Of a stretch of DNA of 64,000 nucleotides, positions 1 through 9,404 are shown piece by piece. The DNA lies in contig CM065297.1 in NCBI GenBank assembly GCA_032871835.1, positions 23,925,098-23,989,097 of the forward strand. Reading direction: 5' to 3'. The DNA is from Dipteronia dyeriana (Eukaryota; Streptophyta; Magnoliopsida; Sapindales; Sapindaceae). The position numbers and the translations under genes were made by a program. Positions within the stretch are counted from its first letter, which is position 1. Every line of letters starts with the position of its first letter. Under the pieces are notes generated by a model, which was not told the DNA's origin, did not search any database, and saw nothing but the letters and a program-made list of their open reading frames with translations.

Positions 1-880
1 CTTTTCTCTTCTAGCTCATCTAGACTTTGTAATAGCATATCAACGTTCTGATCTTCATCATATAGCCTGACCCGAGGTGACGTATACGATGTTTCTATAG
101 GGATAACATCTTCTGTTCCAAACGTTAAAGTGAATGGAGTCTCTCTTGTTGATGTTCTTGTTGTTGTCCAATATGCCCATAATACTTCGGGAAGCTTTTC
201 AAACCAGCTTCTTTTCTTGGCATCTAGCTTTGCTTTGATTGTGTGCTTGATAATTTTGTTCACTGCTTCCACATGCCCATTTGTTTGAGGGTAGGCAGGT
301 GTGGCATAGTAATTGGCAATCTGGTACTCTTTGCACAACTGTCTGAATTTCAGGTTGTCGAACTGAGTGTCATTGTCAGTGATTATAGAGTTTGGGACTC
401 CAAACCTATAAAGTATATTCTTTCTCATGAAATTTATGGTGTTTGCTTCTGTGATAAGCACTAATGCTTCAGCTTCCACCCACTTTGTGAAATAGTCAAC
501 GGCTACTATGGCATGCTTCACTTCACCCCCTGTCCTTTCTAGCGTTGGGCCGATTAGATCCAAACCCCACATGGAAAATGGACATGGGAACGTGAGGTTT
601 CTGAGCTGCTCAGAGGGCTGTCGGATATCATTATCAATCCTTTAGCAAGTATTGCAACTTTCTGAACACTGATGTGCATCTGAGAATAGAGTAGGCCAAT
701 AATAGCCTTGCCTGAGTACCTTGTGTGCCAAACTCTTACCCCCAGTGTGGTTTCCACAAACTCCTCCATGGATTTCCTATAAATCGGATATGTATCTTCC
801 TCTGACACACATCTTTGGAGTGTTCGGGAATACCCCCTTCTGTATAGTTCTCCTCCAACCAATGTGTACCTTGATAATCA
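1..880 (-). pseudogene. Ty3/gypsy integrase remnant (cut by window edge)
   Basis: Reading leftward on the minus strand, the zinc-binding region starts with a LYRRGYSRTLQRCVSEED-like motif near 855-800, followed by His/Cys residues. The catalytic core includes FTKWVEAEAL, the second catalytic Asp in ITDNDTQFD near 380, and the Glu in NGHVEAVNKI near 280. The core region then runs off the window. The frame changes more than once (pieces at 878-1087, 554-862 and below 500 lie in different frames), so no functional integrase can be made. An intact integrase would insert element cDNA into the genome. The lesions differ from those of the copy at 34.5-35.9 kb, which shows independent decay. Confidence 0.85.
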
Positions 881-1156
881 ATACCTGATACGTTTTGCTT
901 GTAAGGGATCTTCCTGAAGCACACCTTCTTCCAGGAACCTTTTTAGTTGAGTCATCCAACCGTCTGGTGGTTTTCGCATTTCTGAAATTTCTAAGTTTCT
1001 TGGTTCAGTTGTGCTCGGTTTAAGAAGATGTGCAACCGGAATAGTCTTTGGCCTGATTGTGGTTATTGCTGATGCTAGCTTGGACAATGTGTCTGCCTTT
1101 TCATTCTCCTCCTTGGGGATCTAGGCAATCTTATATTCTTTAAATTTCTGGAGGAG

Positions 1157-1516
1157 CTATTTTGCAATGTCACGGTAGGCTATCATGCCTTCATCCTTGG
1201 CTTGGTACTCATCCAGGACTTGGTTGACAACTACCTGTGAATCGCTAAATATCTCGACCTCATCTGCCTCGAGAGCTATGCAGACTCTGAGTCCAGCTAG
1301 TAGTGCCTCATACTCGGCTTGATTGTTGGTTGCTTTGAAGTCAAACCTCATGGCACATTCGATATCATCTCCTTCTGGAGTGCATACTACAATCCCTGCC
1401 CTGCTGCCATGAGTGTTTGAAGAGCCATCAACATACAGTTTCCATGTGAAATTTATACCCAACATCCTTTTTGCTTCCAGGTTTGGTTCTATGAACTCTG
1501 GTATAAAATCTGTCAC
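1157..1516 (-). pseudogene. Ty3/gypsy RNase H domain remnant
   Basis: A 119-residue open stretch holds a recognisable retroelement RNase H. The first catalytic Asp is in LYVDGSSNTHGS (about residues 27-38), the Glu in AEYEALLAGL (about 67-76) and the next Asp in IFSDSQVVVNQVL (about 88-100). In an intact element this domain degrades the RNA strand of the RNA/DNA hybrid during reverse transcription. It ends at a stop before the tether to integrase, and the upstream RT is missing because the element is truncated about 330 bases further on. It is near-identical to the domain at 35895-36263. Confidence 0.88.
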
Positions 1517-1949
1517 TGCTTGCTCTTTGAGAGATGTCTTGGGGGTGTAGTGGATATCGAATTCACTTAGCTCGATTGCCTATTTGGTTAATCTCCCTGA
1601 AATCTCTGGTTTCTGTAAAACTACTTCAATGGGCAATCGGTGAGAACCTGGATTGTATGAGTCTGAAAGTATGGCCTTAGTTTTCTTGCTGCTGAAACCA
1701 GTGTTAGGGCCATTTTTTCTGCCTGTGAATATCTGGTCTCAGCTGGTAGAAGTGCCTTACTGGTGTAGTATACTGGCTTTTGTACTCCATCTTCTATTCT
1801 GACTAGGACTAAGCTTGCTACTAGTTCTATAATTGATTTTTTGAGGTTTTACCATGTAAAAATCCTTTTGTTGATTTTTGTTTTGTATTTTTCTTGAATT
1901 GTGTTGATTCATCAATTGCTTAATTGATATCATATTCATTTGTTGAATC

Positions 1950-2769
1950 CAGGGGCGGAGCCCTTCAAGGGCTTGGGTGGGCTGTAGCCCACCCAAGTTT
2001 TTTGAAAAAATATTTTAAGTTTGTTTTATTAATTAAAATTTGATTTATAATGTTAAACTTACTATCGCCCAATAAACAAAATTATGAAAAATATTTTAAA
2101 TTTATTAATGACCAATAAACAAAATTTTATAAAATATGTTCAATTAGCCAAAAAACTTTGTTAAAATAGATCGGTTTAAATGAAGACAATAAAATAAATC
2201 TTATTATTTCAACAATCATCATTCGATGGATTCCCAAACCCCTCACATTTATATTTTTTCACTTTTCTAAATCTCAAACTCTAACTTCTCTGAGTCCTCT
2301 CTTATCTTAAATCTCTCAATTTGAAAGTAAATTCCCTTAACTTTAATCCTTTTTTTTATTATTTACTTAGAATGAATTTGATTTTAGGTTTTGCATTTTA
2401 TGATTGTTATTTAATTATTGTATTTTATTTTTGAGATTTAGGTTTTGTATATTAATGTCTTCTTATAGGATAACAAAGTTAGGGAATAGAAGAAAAATCT
2501 TACGAAAACTAAGGTTTATTTTTTATTTTTTATTTTTTTGAAATAACTAAGTTTTATTTTACTTTTGGAGATTTGAAAAGAAAAATATACAATGACATTT
2601 TTTATTGTGTATTACCATTATGTATTATTGATGTTTTTTTTTATTATGAAATATGAATTTTCTCCCGTATCGTTTTGATTTGATTATTACAAAGAAATTT
2701 TTTAGGATTTTTAAATAAATAAAAAATTATATTGGCCCACCCCGAAATGTTTTTCCAGCTACGCCCCTG
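1950..2769. mobile_element. Non-autonomous hAT-type element, 820 bp, TSD GTTGAATC
   Basis: The left end reads CAGGGGCGGAGCC and the right end, reverse-complemented, reads CAGGGGCGTAGCTGG. The element is flanked on both sides by the identical 8-mer GTTGAATC (1942-1949 and 2770-2777), the TSD length of the hAT superfamily. Close to the left end lies an inner inverted motif, GGGCTTGGGTGGGC followed by GCCCACCC. The interior is AT-rich with no coding potential. A diverged relative lies at 20062-20498 and a partial internal copy at 3505-3658. The superfamily call rests on the TSD length and CAGGG ends; the source of transposase is unknown. Confidence 0.85.
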
Positions 2770-2797
2770 GTTGAATCAATCAACTTGTTAAAGTTTC

Positions 2798-3410
2798 TAC
2801 GTGACAGCCTTCTCATGTCACTATATATATATATATACACATAACAACCTTCTCTTGTCATCTGCACTTTCTCTCCTCCTCCTCTTCCTCTTCTCTATCT
2901 GTATTTTCACGTTCACACACTGAAACACATAGATTCTAATTTTTATCTTCTCCATTCATTCTCAGACTTCAAATTGTTCTTCATCTTCCCAGTATGGATA
3001 CCCGGATAACCAGATTTTACCTGGTTATTTTTTTTAATTATAAAAAATTTATGTTGCAGATCTAAGATTTCAAAAAGAAGAAGAACAAAACATCATGTGG
3101 GTTTAGGGTTTGAAAAAATTGGAAACAAATTGTGAATCAAATTTTTATTTTAAAGGAATTGTACAGTTGCAGCCAAGAAAAGTTAAATTAAAATTAAGCA
3201 AAAACATAAGAAAACTGGGAAGATGAAGACCAATTTGAAGTTTGAGAATGAATGGAGAAGATAGAAATTAGAATCTATGTGTTTCAGTGTGTGAACGTGA
3301 AAATACAGATATAGAAGAGGAGGAGAGAAAGTGCAGATGACAAGAGAAGGCTATTATGTGTGTGTGTGTGTATATATATATATATAGTGACATGAGAAGG
3401 CTGTCACGTA
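2798..3410. repeat. Foldback element with ~196-bp inverted arms
   Basis: The left arm (about 2798-2993) and right arm (about 3214-3410) are inverted copies. Both carry ACGTGACAGCCTTCTCATG outermost, then a TA/TG microsatellite, then a CT-rich block and CTTCATCTTCCCAGT at the inner edge. The arms are about 90 percent identical by eye and enclose about 220 bp. No convincing target duplication was found, so the superfamily is undetermined (a Mutator-like foldback MITE is one possibility). RNA read across it would form a long hairpin. Confidence 0.82.
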
Positions 3411-3504
3411 TATTAGGGTTTAGGGTTTGGCAAATTACAACAATGCCCTTATGTGTACAAGGTAATTAATGAGCTCCAAAGTCCAAACACTACCTTTCAT
3501 CCCA

Positions 3505-3658
3505 TTTTTTTTTATTTTTTTGAAATAACTAAGTTTTATTTTACTTTTAGAGATTTGAAAAGAAAAATATACAATGACATTTTTTATTGTGTGTTACCGT
3601 TTTGTATCCTTGATGTTTTTTTATATTATGAAATATGAATTTTCTCCCGTATCGTTTT
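3505..3658 (+). repeat. Partial second copy of the 1950-2769 element interior
   Basis: About 150 bases match 2522-2677 in the same orientation, from a TTTTTTTGAAATAACTAAG motif to CTCCCGTATCGTTTTG, with a few substitutions. Neither terminal inverted repeat of the hAT-type element is present. This is an internal fragment, either from an older insertion or from a local duplication that also spans the foldback between the two copies. Confidence 0.8.
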
Positions 3659-3659
3659 G

Positions 3660-4049
3660 TATGTGTGCCATGTCCTAATCAAGCGATAGTTCTTTGATTA
3701 TCTTTAGTTGCAAAATCGCTATAAGTGAAATTCGAAAGCTAGACTTCGTCCAAAATCACTCTTTAAGTCCAAGTATATATATAAAGTTTAAATTGTACGT
3801 GTGCCATGTCCTAATCAACCCATAAATAAAGAAATGTAGAATGCACACGATAGTTCTTTGATTATCTTTAGTTGCAAAGTAACTGCAAGTAAAAAGTGTA
3901 AGCTGGACTTCGTTCAAATTGTACGTGTGCCATGTTCCAATCGACCCAGAAGTGAAGAAATGAAGAATGCAAAAGATAGTTCTTTGATTATCTTTAGTTG
4001 CAAAACCACTTTAAATGAAAATTGTAAGTTGGACTTCGTCCAAAATCAC
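3660..4049 (+). repeat. Imperfect tandem repeat, about 2.5 units
   Basis: The motif GATAGTTCTTTGATTATC begins at 3685, 3849 and 3975 (spacing 164 and 126). Each time it is followed by TTTAGTTGCAAA and a GGACTTCGT.CAAA motif and preceded by GTGTGCCATGT.C.AATC. No gene is supported; the open frame at 3858-4124 only follows the repeat. A TA microsatellite lies at about 4063-4092. Confidence 0.75.
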
Positions 4050-4061
4050 TCTTTAGTCCAA

Positions 4062-4093
<32 letters not shown>

Positions 4094-4095
<2 letters not shown>

Positions 4096-4377
4096 AGTCT
4101 CTCATGAGGGATATTTTATTTTAATTTCGATAAGGACCTTGATGAAAATATATCGATTTTAATGAACCTTTATCTGAATTTTTTTATGGATGATGACTTC
4201 ATTGAATTTTTGGATAAATAGTTATAGTGTTCGAAAAATTCTCAAAATTTGTTCATATGTAGATTTCAGTGAACTCATCATCAACAAAAAAAATCAGATT
4301 AAAATTCATTAAAATCGATGTGTTTTCATCATGGTCATTACTGAAATTAAAATAAGGGATCCCTCAAGAGAGACTCA
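4094..4377. mobile_element. MITE with ~110-bp terminal inverted repeats
   Basis: The left end TGAGTCTCTCATGAGGGAT and the right end, reverse-complemented (TGAGTCTCTCTTGAGGGAT), continue as matching inverted arms of about 110 bp through TTATTTTAATTTC and ATCGATTTTAATGAA. The spacer is short and there is no coding capacity. The left flank is a TA microsatellite, which hides any target duplication. The family is unassigned. Confidence 0.75.
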
Positions 4378-5047
4378 CCTGTTTGTAAGTGTGTGAGTAT
4401 GTGTGCATATATATTAATAAATATAGATATATTTGAAATATTACAATAATTCAGGATTTGAGACTCGAACCCACAACCTTAGGTGTGAAGGGTAAATCAA
4501 TGAGCTAAGTGACTTATTTATTGGTCTAGAATTCTTCTTATGGCTGGATCCAATATTTAAATAGTAATACTTTACAATCCAAAAAATTAACTCAAAATTC
4601 AACCGAAATAATGTAGTAAATGAGTTATGATCACCATACAAATCATTGAGTGATAAGATGACTGATATGGTAAGAACCAATCAATTGGCGCATCATTTGG
4701 GTTGGTTTTTAAGATAAATTTTTTGGTTGACATCAAGTTACATTATTGGGTAATTTTATATAAAGAAATAATATTACATTATTACATATGTGGTTAAAGA
4801 TAAATTCAATTCAAGCTTGTCCAATCCAATAAATTCAATACAAAATTATCAATTTTGAATTTGAGAATTGCTATAAAATAAAGTTTTGTTGGTGTCATCC
4901 TATTAATTTTTTTTTAAAAAAAAAACTTTGTAGTTATTGTAATCTTATTGATGTTTTTGGTTTAATTTTTGTACCGAAATTATATTATTTTATGTTTATT
5001 GGGTAATCTTCATTAAATTGTTATGTACCAAGATTATATTATTTTAT
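4378..5047. other. AT-rich intergenic DNA with a weak tRNA-like patch
   Basis: No gene is supported. At about 4450-4520 the minus strand has GGTTCGAGTCTC, a good RNA polymerase III B-box, preceded by a weak A-box-like stretch (CTTAGCTCATTGA). This is what an old tRNA-derived SINE would leave. No cloverleaf or clear SINE end was found, so it is only a possibility. The final nine bases are the left target duplication of the MULE. Confidence 0.4.
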
Positions 5048-5129
5048 GGGGTTTTTAGCAAAAATACCCTATTTTAGGGGCTTAATAGTAAATCTACCCT
5101 AAAATCTAAATCAATTGCAAAACTACCCT
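5048..5129 (+). repeat. MULE left terminal inverted repeat
   Basis: Starts GGGGTTTTTAGCAAAAATAC and runs to GCAAAACTACCCT. It matches the reverse complement of 10637-10716 with a handful of differences (for example CTTAATAGT against TTTAATAGC). The outer border is the 9-bp duplication TTATTTTAT. Confidence 0.92.
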
Positions 5130-5458
5130 ACTCTTCCCAAAATACCCTCATTTATCACGAACCACATTTATTACCCTTTTTATTACTTTTACCAACCATT
5201 TACCAACTAACTTATCAAACTAATAAACTAAATACTATCTAACAATTTTCCTACACTACAACACTTTATTTCCCATATATTTGTTTTTCAATTTTAGGTT
5301 TTTAAATCATTGAAGATATTTATTAAAGTAATTGAAAGGTATGTTATGCATTTTAAAATTATGTTTTCAACCTCATAAGCTTTATTTTGAAAGTTTTGAA
5401 ATACTTTTGAAGTTTTTTTGCTTTCCATTTTTTTACTTTCCATTCTTGAAAGAAAGTT

Positions 5459-6141
5459 CGGGACGGGGTGACCCGACGTCGGGTAACCCTGTCCCGAACA
5501 TTTTTAAAGTTTGAAGAAGATTTTTGGGACAGGATGACACGACATCGGGTCACCTATCCCAAGATTTTAAATCCACGGGACAGGGTGACCCAATGTCGGG
5601 TCACCCCGTCACAAGGATTTTATACCTCGGGACAGGGTGACCCTATGTCGGGTCACCCCGTCCCGAGGTTTTTCAAAGTCTTGGAAAATTCCTTGGGACA
5701 GGGTGACCCGACATCGTGTCACCCTGTCCAGAGGATTTTATACCTCGAGACAGGGTGACCCGATGTCGGGTCACCCCATCCCGAGGAAATTTTCAAGACT
5801 TTGAAAAACCTCGGGACGGGGTGACCTGACATCGGGTCACCCCGTCCCGAGGTTTTTTCAAAGTCTTGGAAAATACCTCGGGATGGGGTGACCCGACATC
5901 GGGTCTCCCCGTCAGGACGAGTTAAATCTTCGGGACGGTGATACCCGATGTCGGGTCACCTCTTCCCGAGGCTTTAAATCCTCGGGACGGGGCAACCCGA
6001 TGTCGGGTCACCCCGTCCCGAGGGATTTTTCTTAGAATTGGAAAAATCCTCGGGAAGGGGTGACTCGACATCGGGTCTCCCTGTCCCGAGGATTTTATTC
6101 CTCGGGACAAGGTGACCCGACATCGGGTCGCCCTGTCCCGA
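5459..6141. repeat. Array of 12 GC-rich ~41-bp palindromes inside the MULE
   Basis: Twelve units start near 5459, 5527, 5577, 5629, 5694, 5746, 5812, 5878, 5930, 5982, 6049 and 6101. Each is nearly self-complementary: a half like CGGGACGGGGTGACCCGA is followed by TCGGGTCACCCCGTCCCG. Spacers are of two kinds, short (~10 bp, as in ATTTTATACC) and longer (~24 bp, with TTTCAAAGTCTTGGAAAA), giving centre spacings of about 50-52 or 65-68 bp. The array is far more GC-rich than its surroundings and lies between the left TIR and the transposase. Any ORFs across it are by-products of the repeat. Confidence 0.93.
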
Positions 6142-6251
6142 GGACTGTTTACATGTATTTTTTTTCGAAACAAAGTTTATACAATCTTATCTAATTTCTT
6201 TCAAATAGTACTGATGTTTATTGGTTTATTATATTTGTTTTTTTTTCAAGA

Positions 6252-8119
6252 TTGAAGATGACAAGTGTGCAATTGGTTTTAAATTGGGGTGGAAAATGGA
6301 AAAGTCATCATGGTGAATATTGGTGTGAAGGTCAAAGAGCGAAGGCGTTTGATTTTCCAAGAGATGCAAATTATGATCAATTATTAGATAAGGTATACCG
6401 TGTCACTGGAATTGATCGAGATCATTATCAGGTTAGTATGACGACCGTTGCATAAACTTTTCGTCCTAGTATGCCTATTGAGATTGTTGATGACGAGGAC
6501 GTTGTTTTGTTGCTTCGTCGAGAGAACGTTGACCCATTAGTTTGCATAAGTGTTGAAGAAATCAACCATGTGTGTCTAGAAACGAATGATAAACTACCAG
6601 AGTCCTCTCACAACCCACATCATGCAACTTCTGAGTATGAATTTCATCATACATACCAAAGCAATATACAAGTTAGTAATATGGATGTGTTTCAAAGGTT
6701 AGATGTACCTAACATGGGTGCCAATTTGGATGATATTCGAGAGGGTTTTACACCAACTCCCAACATTGATACAGTTTCTCCTAGTCTAATTCTTGATCGT
6801 GATGAAACAGAACCACACTTCAATCTCATTCCCAATCAAACTCCCAACCAGTATGGCAACAATTTGCCTATGTCCAGAGGCTTGTTCCACCTCCATGTGC
6901 ATCATATGCTATTAATTCAGGTGAAGTTGCACCAAGAACTGTGACCATGCGTATTGAAGTGGGTGAAGTGTTTCCAAGCAAGAAACAACTACAATTGCAA
7001 TTAGGTAGTTATTGTCTTGCCAATCGATTCCAGATTAGGGTGTTCAAGTCAGATACAGCACGTTATCAAGTTCGGTGTATTGTAGAGGATTGTAGTTGGA
7101 AAATGTGTGCGGCTAGGGTTCAACATTCAGATTATTTCCAGATTAGAAAATTTTACAATCACCACACATGCTCTACAGAAGCACGATTTCCACATCAGAG
7201 GCATGTAAGCGCACGGGTCATAGAGGAAAATATTAAAGATAAATTTCATGATCATCGTTTATACAAGCCTAAGGAAATTGTACATGACATGCAGAAGGAG
7301 TTTGGAATCTCTTGTAACTACCACAAAGGGTACCGAGCTAGACATATTGCCTTAGAGGAGATTCAAGGAACACTGGCTGAGTCATACAGTATTTTGCCAT
7401 CATACTTGTACATGTTAGAGCAAACAAATCCTGGAACTATTACAGACTTCCACACAGATTCGTCTAACAGGTTCATGTATATGTTCTTTTGCTTCAAAGC
7501 TTGTATAGATTGTTTTTTGTCTTCGATTAGACAGGTGATTGCTATCGACCGGACGTTTTTGACAGGTCCTCATAGAGGAGTATTATTTGTGGCTGTGTGT
7601 ATTGATGGCAATGAGCAAATATTTCCTTTAGCGTTTGGTATTGGCGAATCAGAGACAAATGAAGGTTGGGAATGGTTTTTATCTAGGTTGCATAAAGCCA
7701 TTGGTGAAGTTGAAGATTTGGTTATCGTTTCTGACAGGAAAAATAGCATCATAACCAGTGTAGAAAAAGTGTTCCCAAATTCATTCCACGGTGCATGTGC
7801 GATACATTTACAATGGAACATGCTTGCACACTATGGCAAGAATAAAGCACTTAAACGGTACTTTGATCGGGCAACCAGGGTGTATCGGGAAAGTCAATTC
7901 CTACAACTGATGGAACAACTAGCAAATATTAATTCCGAAGCAGCTCAATATGTCACGGCTGTCAGGTTTGATCGTTGGTCGCGAGCATACAGTCCAAGAA
8001 AAAGGTACAACATAATGTCAACCAACATTACAGAGTCCATGAATAATGCACTTAAAGGATGCAAGGAATTGCCTATTACCGGAGTGATTGATTACATTAG
8101 AGGGGTTCTTCAGGGTTGA
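6252..8119 (+). pseudogene. MURA-type MULE transposase, broken
   Basis: Homology starts at 6252-6455 with a basic/aromatic N-terminal region (WCEGQRAKAFDFPRD). After an in-frame TAA at 6453 it continues in the same frame with EIVDDEDVVLLLRRENVDPL (6471 on). A frameshift near 6870 leads to the long frame 6941-8119. That frame holds the MuDR DNA-binding region (FPSKKQLQLQLGSYC and a C..C..H..H pattern in VRCIVEDCSW to YNHHTC). The MULE DDE core follows: Asp in AIDRTFLTG (residue ~200), Asp in VIVSDRKNSI (~265) and the C..H pair in HGACAIHLQWNM. The C-terminus stops early at a TGA created by a small tandem duplication, so the usual zinc-knuckle end is missing. Family role: binds the TIRs and cuts out the element. 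Confidence 0.9.
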
Positions 8120-8578
8120 TTACATTAGAGGAATTTCCATGACTGGCATTTCGTTCTCGATTTTTTGTGATCTTCATGTAATTCATATGTAAGAGGCATT
8201 TATGTTGTTAAGTTTTTTAATAGACGTAGTCAGGGTATAAGTGGCTTTTGTACTGTGCAGTTTTTTTACTTGACAAATGTAGTAAAATACTTCTGATTCA
8301 TGTGATATTTAAGTACAGTTTTTTACAGTCAAGCTGTACTCTATTGAATATAATTTATAAAATTTCGGCAGAGTGCCGTTTATTTTTACAATAAATCCAT
8401 ACTTCAATGGTCCCTGCAAATACAACACTTCTAATATTCATAAAATATCTCACATCACCATATCACAAGTTTCAATCACATCACCACCACAACATATACA
8501 AAATGCTAGTCTCAAATATTAAATTTAGCATTATACACATTAGTTTGCATCATTTACACTAGGCACTTGTTTTGAATT
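8120..8578. other. MULE interior between the two convergent genes
   Basis: AT-rich sequence that should contain the 3' ends of the transposase and of the minus-strand Ulp1-like remnant. The short frames seen here do not match either protein. Nothing else was recognised. Confidence 0.5.
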
Positions 8579-9404
8579 TTAAAATATTTCTATTGCTATT
8601 TTAACTCTAAGGGGTGCTCCATCTTTCGCTTCTATGTCAAATTGTTTTCCGGCCCATATGTACTCCAAGAATTTGAGAGTAAAAATATCACAGTCGGACC
8701 TATATCAAATAAAAAACCATAATTAACAAAAAAAAAACATCAACTGCCACATAAACTTTAACCATTCAAACATACACAAAGACATACTCATTTCCTTGAT
8801 GTGGAACGCCTTCTTCAGGTCTTTCGACATCTTAATATAAGCAAAATATTAACTACTTACGTTTTTAAACTTAAATATGATTTTAAAAATATCTGCAAAT
8901 GCGGGAGTTTCCGTGCATCACCAATTCAAAATTCTGGGGGTGACATTGTTCACTCGAACAGCATATCCAACTGTGGCCCATTTTGGTATTGCTTCGATTC
9001 CCCACACCTGATAACGATAAAAAACATAGTAAGATTCATCAATAACCACACATCATGTTGCCTAAAAAGATTTTATTCAATTCATTAATTATATCACACA
9101 TTACCTGAAAAGCTATCAAAAATCCATAAACGTTGTACCTCTCCACTTTACGTTTCGCTGGAACATCAACCCCATCCTTGAACTTATCCTTGAACTTATC
9201 ATCATGGCCAACAAGACAACTAGAAAGAGAGTTAAATGTCCTTGTATATATGAATGACCCCCACGGAAACTTATTAAAAGCATCTAAATCATCCACTAAC
9301 TCCAATGCCCAATAGAGGATAACATTCCTATCGTCCTTGCCAACCAACGTCATCTCTAAACATCCTAGTTTACGGAATTGAATCAAAAACAAACAAGATA
9401 TCAA
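8579..9404 (-). pseudogene. DUF1985 / Ulp1-like (C48 peptidase) gene remnant carried by the MULE
   Basis: Exon-like pieces on the minus strand. Piece 1 (up to 9404, ending 9105) encodes FNKFPWGSFIYTRTFNSL and YGFLIAFQ, typical of DUF1985. A 97-bp intron (9008-9104, GT..AG) joins it to 9007 downward, encoding VWGIEAIPKWATVGYAVR and then ILNW before an in-frame TGA at 8918-8920. The last piece, 8579-8699, begins after an AG acceptor and encodes SDCDIFTLKFLEYIWAG. This is the C-terminal active-site region of Ulp1-like cysteine peptidases, with the catalytic Cys kept but the following Gly replaced by Asp. The catalytic His and Asp parts that should lie between were not found; the space is too short, so a large internal deletion is likely. 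In plants such genes ride on MULEs; their role in transposition is not settled. Confidence 0.75.

Larger units (their letters stand above)
1..1850 (-). mobile_element. Truncated Ty3/gypsy (Tat-type) retrotransposon, pol fragment
   Basis: The stretch aligns base by base with 34746-36615 of the Tat element further right, in the same orientation, with scattered substitutions. It contains the integrase C-terminal part, DDE core, zinc-binding region and RNase H, and is cut by the window start. Near 1838 about 25 bases present in the other copy are missing. After about 1850 the similarity stops and the sequence becomes unrelated AT-rich DNA, so the RT and gag ends are lost here. No LTR is visible. 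It is a decayed, truncated member of the same family. Confidence 0.9.

Noticed and set aside
4441..4540. tRNA gene on the minus strand
   Set aside because: A B-box-like GGTTCGAGTCTC is present but no acceptor stem, anticodon stem or full cloverleaf can be drawn; at most a SINE remnant.
5459..6141. Regularly spaced repeats that could look like a CRISPR array
   Set aside because: Repeats are palindromic and degenerate, spacers are of two recurring kinds and not unique, and the setting is a plant MULE.
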